A stretch of 64,000 nt of DNA from contig PKTB01000005.1 in the NCBI GenBank assembly GCA_002869385.1, forward strand, positions 124,001 to 188,000, given 5' to 3'. The notes under the pieces were generated by a model. The model saw only the letters and a list, made by a program, of their open reading frames with translations, had not been told where the DNA came from and did no database searches. The DNA is from Marinilabiliales bacterium (GTDB taxonomy: Bacteria; Bacteroidota; Bacteroidia; Bacteroidales; ML635J-15). This document shows, one piece after another, positions 1-8,740 of the stretch. Every line of letters starts with the position of its first letter. The first letter of the stretch is position 1. The translations under genes were made by a program, and so were the position numbers.

Positions 1-34
1 GGGGCTTTTTAATGCTTTAATTTGATGTCAGTTA

Positions 35-760
35 TTAATAATAGGTGATTTTTCTGACAGCTATCCATTCGAGATTATCTTCCCAATAGATATATTTCCA
101 AATACAGTTGTCACTATCATCATAGATATAAAAATAAGTTTCCTTACTGAGTGTTTCAAGTTCACCTTCATTATATGTGTAATAGTGCATTGCTACAATA
201 TTTCCCTTTTCATTATATGCAAAGACTTGTTTATGTAACACTTCACCATTTGGTGCATACGATTTTATCAAAACGACTTGCCCATCATCATCATACTCGT
301 ATCTCTCACAAAACTCAAGAGTTTTCATATCTGGGGAATAATTATTTTCAAGAACTCTATTATTATTCTCATCATATTCACATAAAACAATATTTATCGT
401 ATCACCAAATACATAATAAATCATCTTTTCAATTAAACCGTCTTCATTAAACTTTGAAGCAAATTTATATGCTCCACCACTATTTCTACCCAAATCTGAA
501 GTGCCTGTATTCTCTCCTTCTTCATACAAAACAGTGTACTGATAATAATCCAAATCACTTTCAAGATTAGGCGTAATAATGCCATTTGCATCGATTTTAG
601 GTGGATATGATGTGACCGAAACTTTCTTTATTGAACCATTTAGGTATTCAGTAATCTCGTCGACTGAATAATGATATTTTTGTTCATTTTTTTTAGTTTG
701 GGCAAATATATTTCCACAACTGAAAGCGATAATTGAAATAAAAAATATGGTTCTTTTCAT
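35..760 (-). CDS. Exported YD-motif protein, function unknown
   Basis: The 241-residue product starts with a signal peptide (MKRTIFFISIIAFSCGNIFA, cleavage near residue 20), so it is predicted to be exported. The C-terminal half has several imperfect Tyr/Asp-rich strands (EYDENNNRV, RYEYDDDGQVV, AYNEKGNIV, YIYDDSDNC). They resemble the short YD-like repeats of RHS-related wall proteins but lack the toxin or core domains. The next minus-strand gene encodes a lipoprotein with the same repeat style, so the two look like diverged paralogues. I do not recognise a specific family, and no enzymatic motif is visible. Confidence 0.7.
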   Translation of the reverse strand: MKRTIFFISIIAFSCGNIFAQTKKNEQKYHYSVDEITEYLNGSIKKVSVTSYPPKIDANGIITPNLESDLDYYQYTVLYEEGENTGTSDLGRNSGGAYKFASKFNEDGLIEKMIYYVFGDTINIVLCEYDENNNRVLENNYSPDMKTLEFCERYEYDDDGQVVLIKSYAPNGEVLHKQVFAYNEKGNIVAMHYYTYNEGELETLSKETYFYIYDDSDNCIWKYIYWEDNLEWIAVRKITYY

Positions 761-794
761 GGCTGGTTGATTAATTGATTTTCATTTCTTGTTA

Positions 795-1634
795 TTACTC
801 ATAATATTCTATTTCTCTTACTGTTGCGCCAAAACGATCTTTTTCGTGAGAGGTCTCATAACGAATAATCCAATTACCATAATCATCGAATTTATAGCTG
901 TAACACACAAAACTCTCATTATAAATCGTGTCAGCTTTATACCAAAATATAGTCCTCGATATTACCTCGCCATTATCATCAAAATATGTATGATATTTAT
1001 GATCGATCGCCCCATAATGAAAGTCCTTTCTTATCATACTGTTTACAGTAGTATCATAAAAAAATATTGAATATCCTACAATCTCATTTGTTTCATTTAA
1101 GTAATCATACTCTTTTGCAAGTCTGTTTGCTTCGTCATAAATGCATATCTTAGTACTTACCGGATCATCTTCATACATAGAATGATATGTTTTAACAAGC
1201 GGTTTTCCCAAAGAATCATATGTTTCAATGTCCCACCAGCCTCCTCCACAGCTTTTATAATAATCATGAGTTTTAACATTTTCATTGAACTCAATTGTAT
1301 TATCCCAATAAATCAATTCATCGTTTAATCCTAATTTACCATTGATAATCTCACCACCGCAAACATATGAATACATTTTCTTCACTTTCCCATTCAAAGT
1401 AAATACTTCTCCATTAATATCATATTTTGTAACATCCTTGTCAACATTTTCAAGAACCGACAAATCCAAATTAACAGTGTCTATTGTATCATTTATCACA
1501 ATTATAGTTGATGTATCATTTGCGACAGACTCTTTTTGATCATTATACCCGCTAGTGTTTTGCTGTCTATTATTGCACGAAATGTTTATTATTACTAATA
1601 TAAACAAAAGGATAAAAATCAGAATTTTTCTCAT
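795..1634 (-). CDS. Lipoprotein with YD-type repeats, function unknown
   Basis: This 279-residue protein begins with a hydrophobic stretch ending in a lipobox-like NISC, so Cys20 is probably lipidated. The mature part is acidic and rich in Tyr and Asp, with repeats such as IYDEANRLAKEYDYL and YSYKFDDYGNW, resembling the downstream paralogue. Its start lies 16 nt after the rsmE stop on the same strand, so cotranscription with rsmE is plausible. A surface or periplasmic role is inferred from the signal only, and no function can be assigned. Confidence 0.7.
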   Translation of the reverse strand: MRKILIFILLFILVIINISCNNRQQNTSGYNDQKESVANDTSTIIVINDTIDTVNLDLSVLENVDKDVTKYDINGEVFTLNGKVKKMYSYVCGGEIINGKLGLNDELIYWDNTIEFNENVKTHDYYKSCGGGWWDIETYDSLGKPLVKTYHSMYEDDPVSTKICIYDEANRLAKEYDYLNETNEIVGYSIFFYDTTVNSMIRKDFHYGAIDHKYHTYFDDNGEVISRTIFWYKADTIYNESFVCYSYKFDDYGNWIIRYETSHEKDRFGATVREIEYYE

Positions 1635-1650
1635 GGTTGGTTGGTTAAAT

Positions 1651-2361
1651 TTATATTTGGCTGATTATTGATACAATATCAGAGGCAACTACGCATGCAG
1701 TTTCAGTTCTTAACCGACTTCTACCTAGCGATACCGGAATAAAACCTGCATCTTTTGACATTTGAATTTCATCTGCATTAAAATCTCCTTCCGGACCAAT
1801 AAGGATTAAATAGCTCCCCTCCTTTTTGAGGAGATTCCCAAGGTAAATCTTATCATCATGTTCCTCACAATGAGCAATAAACTTTTGTACTTCTCCAAAA
1901 CCCTGCATAATAAACTTATCAAAATTTACTTGCTCATTAATAATAGGATGATATTATTTATATGATTGCTTCATTGCAGATTCTGCTACACGATTTAATC
2001 TGTCATTTTTAATTACTTTACGCTCCGAATTCTTACAGATTATTGGTGTAATATCATCAATTCCAATTTCGGTAGACTTCTCGACAAACCACTCGGTACG
2101 GTCATTACTTTTTGTTGGAGCAATTGCAATGTGCAAACGATAATTTCTTTTGTCATCACCTTCCCTAACATCATTAACTTTTAGCAATGTTTTCTTCTGA
2201 TGTATTTCAAGAATTTCGCATTGATAAAGCTTTCCTGCACCATCTGCTATAAAAACCTCATCTCCTTGTTTTAATCGCAAAACTTTAGTACAATGATGTG
2301 ATTCCTCTTGTTTTAGTACATGAAACTCACCGCTTATATCGGGGTCGTAAAATAGACGCAT
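1651..2361 (-). CDS. rsmE: 16S rRNA (uracil1498-N3)-methyltransferase, interrupted by in-frame TAA
   Basis: RsmE methylates U1498 of 16S rRNA in the 30S subunit. The N-terminal PUA-like part (FYDPDISGEFHVLKQEESHH) is followed by the SPOUT knot with its SAM-binding loop, IGPEGDF, and the late LGRSRLRTETA motif. Total length (236 codons) is normal for the family. An in-frame TAA at 1954-1956 (SYK-stop-YHPIINEQ) splits the frame without any frameshift, and homology continues on both sides. A Ser or Ala is usual at this point, and TCA to TAA would explain it. The residue after RTETA is Cys (TGC at 1693-1695), where Gly is common in relatives. Confidence 0.88.
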
Positions 2362-2390
2362 ATTTTTTTTCTTACAAATGTAAGAAAAAT

Positions 2391-2418
2391 GACGGATGGC
2401 AGATGACGGATGACGGAA
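2391..2418. repeat. 7-bp tandem repeat, GACSGRT family (4 units)
   Basis: The units GACGGAT, GGCAGAT, GACGGAT and GACGGAA follow each other without spacers in the gap between the divergent rsmE and OsmC genes. The same heptamer family recurs at 2888, 4182, 4261, 16036 and 42444. Confidence 0.8.
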
Positions 2419-2478
2419 GTTTTGCTCACAAATGCAAACTGTGATAGAAAATATTTACTAATTTTACATAAAAAAACT

Positions 2479-2886
2479 ATGCATACATCGGAAACAACTT
2501 ACACAGGAAATTTAAGAACAGAAAATCTGCATGTTAGGTCAGGACATGTTGTTGTAACAGACGCTCCTGTTGACAATAAAGGGAAAGGCGAAGCGTTTTC
2601 ACCTACCGATCTTGTAGCGACAGGTTTGTGTAATTGCATTCTTACTATTATGGGTATTACTGCCCAAGAACACGGTTTTTCTATTGAGGGTGCGAAAGGG
2701 AAAACAACAAAAATTATGGCTCAACTTCCTTTACGCAGAATTGCAGAAATAAAAATTGAATACGACTTTACAATGTGCACACTGACCGAGAAACAAATTG
2801 CTTTAATAAAAAAGGTCCCGAGTTTATGTCCGGTTTCTTTGAGCCTAAGCAAAGAAGTTAAGCAAAGTATTAGTTTTAGGTTTTGA
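2479..2886 (+). CDS. OsmC/Ohr family protein
   Basis: OsmC-like proteins are small cytoplasmic peroxidases that reduce organic hydroperoxides with two cysteines. The pattern GKGEAFSPTDLVATGLCNC carries the first Cys, and the second lies in PSLCPVSLSL. The spacing fits the YhfA/OsmC branch common in Bacteroidota. I chose the ATG at 2479 (MHTSETTYTGNL) because family members begin just before a YxGNLRTE strand. A longer frame from 2410 would add 23 residues with no family match and would run through the heptamer repeat. The stop codon touches the next repeat tract. The molecular substrate is not known. Confidence 0.82.
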   Translation: MHTSETTYTGNLRTENLHVRSGHVVVTDAPVDNKGKGEAFSPTDLVATGLCNCILTIMGITAQEHGFSIEGAKGKTTKIMAQLPLRRIAEIKIEYDFTMCTLTEKQIALIKKVPSLCPVSLSLSKEVKQSISFRF

Positions 2887-2887
2887 T

Positions 2888-2908
2888 GACCGGTGACAGA
2901 TGACCGGT
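2888..2908. repeat. 7-bp tandem repeat, GACSGRT family (3 units)
   Basis: GACCGGT, GACAGAT and GACCGGT start one base after the TGA stop of the OsmC-like gene. Confidence 0.8.
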
Positions 2909-2951
2909 GTGTTTTTATGATTGACAATAACTGATAAAAAACAAAATAGCA

Positions 2952-3338
2952 ATGGAAATAAAAATAGATACAGGAATTAAAGGTAAAGAGGAACAAGTTG
3001 TAGTTTACGATGATACTGCAGCGAAATATGGAAGTGGTTTAGTTGAAGTGTTTGCTACTCCTGCTATGATTGCAATGATGGAAAAAACTTGCCTAAGGTC
3101 TGTTCTTGAGTTCTTACCCGATGGGTATGGAACAGTAGGTACAAAAGTTGATATTGTTCACACAAAAGCGACTCCAATTGGGATGAAGGTTATTTGCGAA
3201 TCAACCCTTATCGAAGTCGACAGAAAAAGGCTCGTTTTCGAAGTAATTGCGAAAGATGAAGAAGGAGAAATTGGTCGCGGTCGTCATGAACGTTTTATTA
3301 TTGATGTGAATAGGTTTATGCAGAGCATAAAAGCATAG
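2952..3338 (+). CDS. Hotdog-fold thioesterase, fluoroacetyl-CoA thioesterase-like
   Basis: The 128-residue protein matches the single hotdog domain of the FlK-like acyl-CoA thioesterase family. Visible family features are [13 protein letters not shown], which holds the catalytic-type Thr and Glu, then [19 protein letters not shown] with the His, and the terminal [10 protein letters not shown]. In FlK these three residues hydrolyse acyl-CoA. The real substrate here is unknown, and in most bacteria these proteins are general acyl-CoA housekeepers. It sits between the OsmC-like and cyclophilin genes, all on the plus strand, and its stop codon overlaps the first unit of a heptamer repeat. Confidence 0.82.
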   Translation: MEIKIDTGIKGKEEQVVVYDDTAAKYGSGLVEVFATPAMIAMMEKTCLRSVLEFLPDGYGTVGTKVDIVHTKATPIGMKVICESTLIEVDRKRLVFEVIAKDEEGEIGRGRHERFIIDVNRFMQSIKA

Positions 3339-3397
3339 GGCTTGGAGCAGAGAGCATGGTGTAAACACCCTATGCTCAATGCCCTTTGCCCCATGCT
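3333..3397. repeat. Inverted pair of 7-bp repeats, GCATRGR family
   Basis: Heptamers GCATAGG, GCTTGGA, GCAGAGA and GCATGGT (3333-3360) are followed by a short spacer and then CTATGCT, CAATGCC, CTTTGCC and CCATGCT (3370-3397), which are the complementary orientation. The array overlaps the thioesterase stop codon and could fold into a hairpin. Its sequence is unrelated to the GACSGRT family but its period is the same. Confidence 0.65.
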
Positions 3398-3531
3398 ACC
3401 AGTATCATTCCCCTCTAATTTTTCGTTTTACTACGAAGTAATTCTAATAAAGATTTACCCCTTATGAACCTTTTTGGCAAAATAATTGTTAATTTTATCG
3501 TCGAATTTAAAACATTTAAATCCTAAATATT

Positions 3532-4182
3532 ATGAAAAAATTATTCGTTCTTACATTAGTATCTATAATGACACTTGGAGCATTTGCTCAATCTGTTAAA
3601 GTGAAAATCGAAACAACAGCGGGAGATATTACTGTTATGCTTTATGACGAAACGCCTGTACACAGAGATAATTTTATAAAGCTTGCTGAGTCAGGTTTTT
3701 ATGAAGGTTTATTGTTTCACAGAGTAATTTCAACTTTTATGATTCAAGGTGGTGACCCACAATCAAAAGATGCACCGGCAGGAAAAACTCTTGGTAATGG
3801 TGGACCCGGTTATACTCTTCCAGCTGAGATTGTTCCAAAATATTTTCATAAAAAAGGTGCTTTAGCTGCTGCTAGAACCGGAGATGCAGGAAACCCACAA
3901 AGACGTAGTTCAGGTTCTCAATTTTATATCGTGCAAGGTAAAAAATACACCGATATGCAACTTGACAGCATGGAAAAACAACTTTTTACTGAGTTTACTG
4001 AAGACCAAAGAGACACATATGCTGAAGTCGGTGGTGTACCTCATCTTGATGCACAATATACTGTGTTTGGTGAAGTCACTGAAGGTCTAAACATTGTTGA
4101 CCAAATTGCAGGCGTAGAAACAGGCAAAAATGACAGACCTAAAGAAGATGTTAAGATTATTAAGATGACTGTTATTAAATAG
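3532..4182 (+). CDS. Exported cyclophilin-type peptidyl-prolyl isomerase
   Basis: This catalyses cis-trans isomerisation of Xaa-Pro bonds during protein folding. A signal peptide (MKKLFVLTLVSIMTLGAFAQ) sends it to the periplasm. The cyclophilin core follows, with LLFHRVI and FMIQGGDP containing the catalytic Arg region, SGSQFYIV, and the terminal YTVFGEVTEGLNIVD strand. Length (216 residues) is slightly above a minimal cyclophilin because of an insertion after QGKKYTDMQLD, which is common in Bacteroidota homologues. The stop codon merges into a heptamer repeat, and a hairpin terminator follows about 50 nt downstream. Confidence 0.92.
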   Translation: MKKLFVLTLVSIMTLGAFAQSVKVKIETTAGDITVMLYDETPVHRDNFIKLAESGFYEGLLFHRVISTFMIQGGDPQSKDAPAGKTLGNGGPGYTLPAEIVPKYFHKKGALAAARTGDAGNPQRRSSGSQFYIVQGKKYTDMQLDSMEKQLFTEFTEDQRDTYAEVGGVPHLDAQYTVFGEVTEGLNIVDQIAGVETGKNDRPKEDVKIIKMTVIK

Positions 4183-4209
4183 ACCGATGACGGATGACGG
4201 GTGACAGAT
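4182..4209. repeat. 7-bp tandem repeat, GACSGRT family (4 units)
   Basis: GACCGAT, GACGGAT, GACGGGT and GACAGAT begin at the last base of the cyclophilin TAG stop codon. Confidence 0.82.
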
Positions 4210-4228
4210 GATTCCGATAAAATATAAA

Positions 4229-4254
4229 GCGCTGGCAGTTTGCCGGCGTTTTTT
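4229..4254 (+). terminator. Rho-independent terminator after the cyclophilin gene
   Basis: An 8-bp GC-rich stem (GCGCTGGC with GCCGGCGT, two G-U pairs) closes a 5-nt loop and is followed by a run of T. It sits between two heptamer repeat tracts. Confidence 0.75.
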
Positions 4255-4260
4255 GTTAAT

Positions 4261-4295
4261 GACAGGTGACCGATGACGGATGACCGGTGACGGAG
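4261..4295. repeat. 7-bp tandem repeat, GACSGRT family (5 units)
   Basis: GACAGGT, GACCGAT, GACGGAT, GACCGGT and GACGGAG lie between the cyclophilin terminator and the TauE/SafE gene. Confidence 0.82.
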
Positions 4296-4369
4296 CTTCG
4301 GGAGATTCAACAAGCGTCGAGCTTGAGCTTTCAAAAAAAACATTACATTTGCCGGCATAAAATTCAATT

Positions 4370-5131
4370 ATGGAATTTGAAGTAGGAGTAATAGTATTAA
4401 TGTGTCTTGCATTTTTTGTAGCAGGATTTATTGATAGCATTGCCGGTGGTGGTGGTCTGATAACCTTACCTACTCTCCTATTTGCAGGCATTCCTCCACA
4501 GTTGGCTTTGGGAACGAACAAACTTGCATCCTCTTTTGGAACAGGAACTGCAGTTTTAAACTTTCTATTAAATAAAAAAATGCTTTGGAAGGTATTGCTT
4601 TCAGGAATTGCTTTTTCTCTGGGTGGTTCATTTCTGGGTAGCAAAACCATACTGCTATTCGAACCCGAATTAGTTGGAAAAATTATCATTTTTCTTCTCA
4701 CATTAGGAATTATTGCAACACTTATTCCACGAAAAGGGAAAACCAACGATAACGAACTTTCGAAAATTGATTACCTACTAATTATTCCAATAATATGTCT
4801 AATAATTGGTTTTTATGATGGCTTTTTTGGACCCGGAACAGGATCATTTCTAACTCTGGGATTTTTCTTCTTTACTCGAATGAAACTTATTCAGGCAACA
4901 GCAAATGCAAAGGTCTTTAATTTTATGTCAAATGTTGGTAGCCTTGTAGCATTTCTTATAGGTGGTAAAGTTCTTTTTATGATTGCAATTCCATTGGCAC
5001 TCGCCAATATGGCTGGAAACTTTTTCGGTAGTCGCCTAGCAATAAAAAAAGGTGAAAGTGTTATTAGAATTTTCCTGATAATATCTTTTGTGTTTTTGCT
5101 GGGAAGTTTGGTGTGGAAGTATTATTTTTAA
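4370..5131 (+). CDS. TauE/SafE family membrane transporter
   Basis: The 253-residue protein is almost entirely hydrophobic with about eight predicted membrane segments. The family hallmark is present near residues 20-50: DSIAGGGGLITLPTLL followed by LALGTNKLASSFG. A second, similar motif appears in the other half (GFFGPGTGSFLTL), as expected from the internal duplication of this family. Members export sulfite, sulfoacetate or related organosulfur anions at the inner membrane, but the substrate cannot be read from this sequence. Degenerate heptamers (GATGGGT) follow its stop. Confidence 0.88.
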   Translation: MEFEVGVIVLMCLAFFVAGFIDSIAGGGGLITLPTLLFAGIPPQLALGTNKLASSFGTGTAVLNFLLNKKMLWKVLLSGIAFSLGGSFLGSKTILLFEPELVGKIIIFLLTLGIIATLIPRKGKTNDNELSKIDYLLIIPIICLIIGFYDGFFGPGTGSFLTLGFFFFTRMKLIQATANAKVFNFMSNVGSLVAFLIGGKVLFMIAIPLALANMAGNFFGSRLAIKKGESVIRIFLIISFVFLLGSLVWKYYF

Positions 5132-5345
5132 ATGATGGGTGATCACGATAAAATAATAAGATCATAGATTTTATATTTCTCGGAACCGATGACCTGTGTA
5201 GAAGCTAAAGACAGGATATATCATTAAAAATGAAGTAAGGTAACAACATACAGAATCACAATTCGTTTAAACTATATAATGTACAGTATCAAATCAAGCC
5301 AGCTTTGCAAGTCAAAAGGCAAATATTAAATCTATTTAAGCAAAT

Positions 5346-6167
5346 ATGAAAAGAATAAAATCACTTATCGTAAGCTTAGTGACAATACTTATGGGTAGTG
5401 TTTGTTTTTCACAGACAAATAAAAATTTTAGCATAGGTTCTGCAAATCAAATAATACAAGAAACTATAAACACAATTGATACAATCAAAACAATCTCGTA
5501 CAATCAAGATATGTACAGATCCAATCTTCAAAACATAAATGATACAATTTACAGATATCGTGAGATTTACTTTGAAAGACTTATTAATGATTCCATTGTT
5601 GGGGTCAAGGGACATTGGTATATGTATGATGCTAATAAAAAAGACATACTCTACGAAGACATTTTTGATGGCAACAGGTTAATTCGAAGGAACAACAAAG
5701 ATTCTGTGGCAAGGGTCTACGATCTAATTAATTATCCTGAATTTAAACAATCACATTTTTGGAGTCATAATACTCTTTATGCAATGCAATATGAATTCAA
5801 ATTTATGCTAAATAATATTAATTTGTTCGAGATTGAGCGACTAGATGACACAATCTACAATAACATTAAATGTTACTGTATCCTAATAAGCTTAAAAGAC
5901 AAATCAACAATGCCAGTGTTTGCATTAAAACTCGAAGACAGTAAAGGTAGCATCTCAAATACGACATATTTCATAGATAAGGACACATATTATCCTATCA
6001 GGATTCATGCAGAGTTCTACACAAACAACTACAAAGAACTTGTTATGTTTTACGATCAAAGATATTATGATATTAAATTCAATAAACCAATTAATGACAA
6101 TATCATATTTAATACAAAACCCTCCTCATTATCAGGCTTTGAAGTTAAGGAAGTAAAACCTAAATAA
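5346..6167 (+). CDS. Exported protein, function unknown
   Basis: A 273-residue protein with a clear signal peptide (MKRIKSLIVSLVTILMGSVC) and a mostly beta-strand mature part. The layout (long amphipathic strands, YFIDKDTYYPIRIHAEFY near the end) resembles the LolA-like outer-membrane lipoprotein sorting fold seen at the N-terminus of some Bacteroidota TlpA-type proteins. No thioredoxin domain or CxxC is present. It stands alone, with 214 nt upstream and 275 nt downstream before the glycosyltransferase. The fold comparison is an impression from memory and not a firm assignment. Confidence 0.6.
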   Translation: MKRIKSLIVSLVTILMGSVCFSQTNKNFSIGSANQIIQETINTIDTIKTISYNQDMYRSNLQNINDTIYRYREIYFERLINDSIVGVKGHWYMYDANKKDILYEDIFDGNRLIRRNNKDSVARVYDLINYPEFKQSHFWSHNTLYAMQYEFKFMLNNINLFEIERLDDTIYNNIKCYCILISLKDKSTMPVFALKLEDSKGSISNTTYFIDKDTYYPIRIHAEFYTNNYKELVMFYDQRYYDIKFNKPINDNIIFNTKPSSLSGFEVKEVKPK

Positions 6168-6360
6168 TCCTAAATGTAAAGATAAGCTTACCTTAAAAAA
6201 ATAGGAAAACAATATTTATTCTTGTATACTCATGTAAATAAAAACAGCACTTGTTATTGATTCTATTTCGGGCTATTGTATTATGATTTTACAGAATGAT
6301 TGTTTTGCCAGTCATAAAATATTTATTTAAAATCATCATTTATCAATCAAAGTTTTTATA

Positions 6361-6395
6361 TTTGATTTACATTAAAATTGTTACAAATAATTTTG
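6361..6395 (+). promoter_or_regulatory. Candidate Bacteroidota promoter for the glycosyltransferase
   Basis: TTTG at 6361-6364 and TAATTTTG at 6388-6395 match the -33 and -7 elements, with a 23-nt spacer that is slightly long. It lies inside the N-terminal extension of the longest frame and so supports a downstream start at 6443. Confidence 0.45.
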
Positions 6396-6442
6396 TAGAT
6401 TTATTAATTACTAATACTGCAAAAGAATCAAATAATGAACTT

Positions 6443-7873
6443 ATGAATACACAAAACAAGATAAAAGACACTAAAAATTTTGTTATTTTTCAACTAGGAT
6501 CATATCCTTGGCAATCTCCAAAAGAGGCTACATCAGGGTCTGGAATATTACACGAAGCTCAACATGAGGTGTTTAATATGATGGACGGAGTAGCAAGCTA
6601 TTCGATATTTCCATCCGGTTTTGCTCGCCAAAAGAATTCGGAACTTAACAGGAACGATGTCAGGATATATGAGATGGATTCTGAGGTGCCTGAATATAGC
6701 CATCCCGATGGACACCGATGGGGAGGAGTAGGTCAAGAATATGTAAACAAATTCATTTCCGACCATGAAAAGCTTGTTTACGATTATATGCTGGAAATTG
6801 AAAACTCTTTTGAAGCAGGTTCAGAAATAAAACTTTTCATTGCACACAATACAGCCATTAATAGCATAATTGCTAAAAAAGTAATGAAACGAAGAGCAGA
6901 AAACGGCTTATCGGTTCCTCCAATTGTGATTTTTTTACATGGCACTGCTATGATAATGATGAAAAACGAATTAAGAGAAACCGAGCTTGTGAAGTCTGGA
7001 AAAATGTTAGAGTCAGACAGAATATGGCCTTCAACATTTCATAAACAACTAACAGAATTGGGTGTTTTTGATGATTGTAATAAACCTGGAAACGCAAATT
7101 TAGCATATGCAATATCTGAAGAAAATATGGAAGTATTCTCAGAGCTCTTTCCAAAGTTTGATAAGACTAAATTCATTTTAGCAAATCCCGGCTTTAATAG
7201 TTGTTTTGTTCCTCAACCGGAAATGAAACTACAAGATGTTCTTAAGAAAGCTAAATTAAGACACTTAGGCTTAAGCAAAGAAAATACTTTTGATCTTAGA
7301 ACAGATTATAAACACATGATTGTTTTTGTAGGACAATTTGTAGGATGGAAACGTATTGATGCTGTTTTGCGAGCTGCAAAAATTTGGGAAGCAGAGTTTG
7401 GTGACAAGCTATTAACTTTAATTATTGGCAAACAGAAGAAGGAATATAATATTGAATTACAAACATTAAACGAAAACTTAGGAAATAAAAACACATTCTT
7501 TGTTGGGCCACTTATGCAGCCTGAATTAGCAGATCTATTTGCTGCTGCAGATGTTTGCACTTTCCCATCTAAAGCAGAGCCTTTTGGAATGGTATTAATT
7601 GAGGCACTGGCTTGCGGAACTCCTGTTGTTGGAGCAAATTCCGGTGGACCAAAAGATTTTATGACTGAGGAAGTCGGCTTTTTAGTCCCTGAAACAGACG
7701 ACAAACAGGTTTTCAGCGAGAATCTCGCAAAAGCTGTTATTAAAGCAATTAAGGAAGATTGGAAAACAAAAATGTCAAAAAAATGTGTAGAAGTAGCCGC
7801 ACCATTTTCTAATTTCATAAAAACTAAAACACTTTTGGAGGATACAAAAAAGTTATTAGGCGGATTAGAGTAA
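6443..7873 (+). CDS. Glycosyltransferase family 4 (GT-B fold)
   Basis: The enzyme should transfer a sugar from a nucleotide-sugar donor. The C-terminal domain carries the GT4 signature: FVGQFVGWKRID (diphosphate-binding Lys/Arg), then FVGPLMQPELADLFAAADVC and the EPFGMVLIE acidic motif followed by ACGTPVVGANSGGP. The N-terminal half holds an acceptor-type domain with IFLHGTAMIMM. I start at 6443 (MNTQNKIKDTKNF), because the 49-residue upstream extension has no family character and contains the candidate promoter. No neighbouring polysaccharide genes are present, so the acceptor is unknown. About 476 residues. Confidence 0.85.
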   Translation: MNTQNKIKDTKNFVIFQLGSYPWQSPKEATSGSGILHEAQHEVFNMMDGVASYSIFPSGFARQKNSELNRNDVRIYEMDSEVPEYSHPDGHRWGGVGQEYVNKFISDHEKLVYDYMLEIENSFEAGSEIKLFIAHNTAINSIIAKKVMKRRAENGLSVPPIVIFLHGTAMIMMKNELRETELVKSGKMLESDRIWPSTFHKQLTELGVFDDCNKPGNANLAYAISEENMEVFSELFPKFDKTKFILANPGFNSCFVPQPEMKLQDVLKKAKLRHLGLSKENTFDLRTDYKHMIVFVGQFVGWKRIDAVLRAAKIWEAEFGDKLLTLIIGKQKKEYNIELQTLNENLGNKNTFFVGPLMQPELADLFAAADVCTFPSKAEPFGMVLIEALACGTPVVGANSGGPKDFMTEEVGFLVPETDDKQVFSENLAKAVIKAIKEDWKTKMSKKCVEVAAPFSNFIKTKTLLEDTKKLLGGLE

Positions 7874-7944
7874 CTGTAAAATGTCAATAAGAAGCACTTA
7901 TATTGAAGAGCTAAATTATTTACAGAATTAGAACATTTTATATG

Positions 7945-7979
7945 GGAGCTGGAAGCTGGTTGTTAGGAGTAGACAGAAG
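7945..7979. repeat. Degenerate 7-bp units (GGAGCTG-like)
   Basis: GGAGCTG, GAAGCTG, GTTGTTA, GGAGTAG and ACAGAAG can be read with a 7-bp step. The match between units is weak beyond the first two. ACAGAAG recurs at 8026-8032 on the other side of the palindrome. Confidence 0.4.
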
Positions 7980-7991
7980 ACCGGTCCTTCG

Positions 7992-8011
7992 GCTCCGATA
8001 GCTATCGGAGC
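7992..8011. repeat. 20-bp perfect palindrome centred on GATAGCTATC
   Basis: GCTCCGATAG is followed directly by its reverse complement. Partly complementary flanks (ACCGGTCCT and AGGAACCGG) lengthen the structure to about 45 bp. Confidence 0.75.
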
Positions 8012-8346
8012 TCAGGAACCGGAGGACAGAAGGCCTAAGTGGGTTTACTCTACCAAAAAATAAGGCTATTACAGAAACTATATTATTGTTGGGGTTTTGG
8101 ATAAAAAGCTCTATATTTGAAAAGGAAAAATCATACATATAAAACTTAGTGGTATGTTGTAAGTATGATAAGTAATACATATTATACCGTTAGGTGCAAG
8201 CAAAAAAAACACTGCAGAACAGATAATTTACTACTAAAATAATTGGTAAGCCCACACACAAATAGCACATTTGCTTTTTTGCCGACACTCAATACAATCT
8301 CAAAAAAACCAAAAGAGCTATTTTTTTTCAGCCCGATAAAAAAAAC

Positions 8347-8378
8347 TTTGAATTAAAGTGAAAAACTATTTATATTTG
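8347..8378 (+). promoter_or_regulatory. Promoter of the restriction-modification operon
   Basis: TTTG at 8347-8350 and TATATTTG at 8371-8378 are separated by exactly 20 nt, an excellent match to the Bacteroidota TTTG/TAnnTTTG promoter, 33 nt upstream of the regulator start. Confidence 0.75.
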
Positions 8379-8392
8379 TCAAATATTGACAA
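8376..8392. promoter_or_regulatory. Inverted-repeat operator overlapping the island promoter
   Basis: TTGTCAA, a 3-nt centre and TTGACAA form a perfect 7-bp inverted repeat that overlaps the end of the -7 element. A further half-site-like CAAGTCAA abuts the start codon. This is the arrangement expected for autoregulation by the XRE controller encoded just downstream. Confidence 0.6.
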
Positions 8393-8411
8393 GAATTAAT
8401 TTACAAGTCAA

Positions 8412-8738
8412 ATGAAGGAAACATTCGGGGAATATATCAGATACTTAAGAACTGAAAATGGTCTAACTTTAACTCAATTAGCTGCTCAGTTAGATATGGA
8501 TTCTGCAAATCTTAGTAAAATTGAAAATAGTAAACGAGAATTTGATGAAAAGCGATTAGAAAAGCTTGCTTCTATCTTCAAGCTTGATTTAAAAATGCTT
8601 AAAGATGAATTGTTTAGCGAGAAGTTTGCTAAAAAGATTTACGAAAATTGCTGTTCAGAAAATGCTTTAGAGCTTGCAGAACAAAAAATTAAATATCTTA
8701 AACAGTCGAATGTAAAACAAGGAAATTTAAAATTTTAA
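8412..8738 (+). CDS. XRE-family controller of the restriction-modification operon
   Basis: A 108-residue DNA-binding protein with an N-terminal helix-turn-helix (residues about 8-60: [20 protein letters not shown], then [20 protein letters not shown]). The C-terminal tail is Lys-rich and lacks a known domain. It precedes the methyltransferase by 2 nt, so the three island genes form one operon. Controller proteins of type II systems delay endonuclease expression. The inverted repeat overlapping the promoter suggests this one represses or activates its own operon. It is longer than typical C proteins (about 80 residues). Confidence 0.85.
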   Translation: MKETFGEYIRYLRTENGLTLTQLAAQLDMDSANLSKIENSKREFDEKRLEKLASIFKLDLKMLKDELFSEKFAKKIYENCCSENALELAEQKIKYLKQSNVKQGNLKF

Positions 8739-8740
8739 TT

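Larger units (their letters stand above)
7874..8411. other. 538-nt non-coding gap with repeats
   Basis: The gap separates the glycosyltransferase from the restriction-modification island. It contains degenerate 7-bp units (7945-7979), a 20-bp perfect palindrome (7992-8011), an isolated GTTAGGT (8189-8195) that resembles an integron-type core site, and the island promoter. The 80-codon minus-strand frame at 7938-8180 crosses the palindrome and looks non-coding. Confidence 0.6.

Noticed and set aside
7938..8180. 80-residue minus-strand open frame
   Set aside because: It runs through the palindrome and heptamer-like units, so the open frame is accidental.
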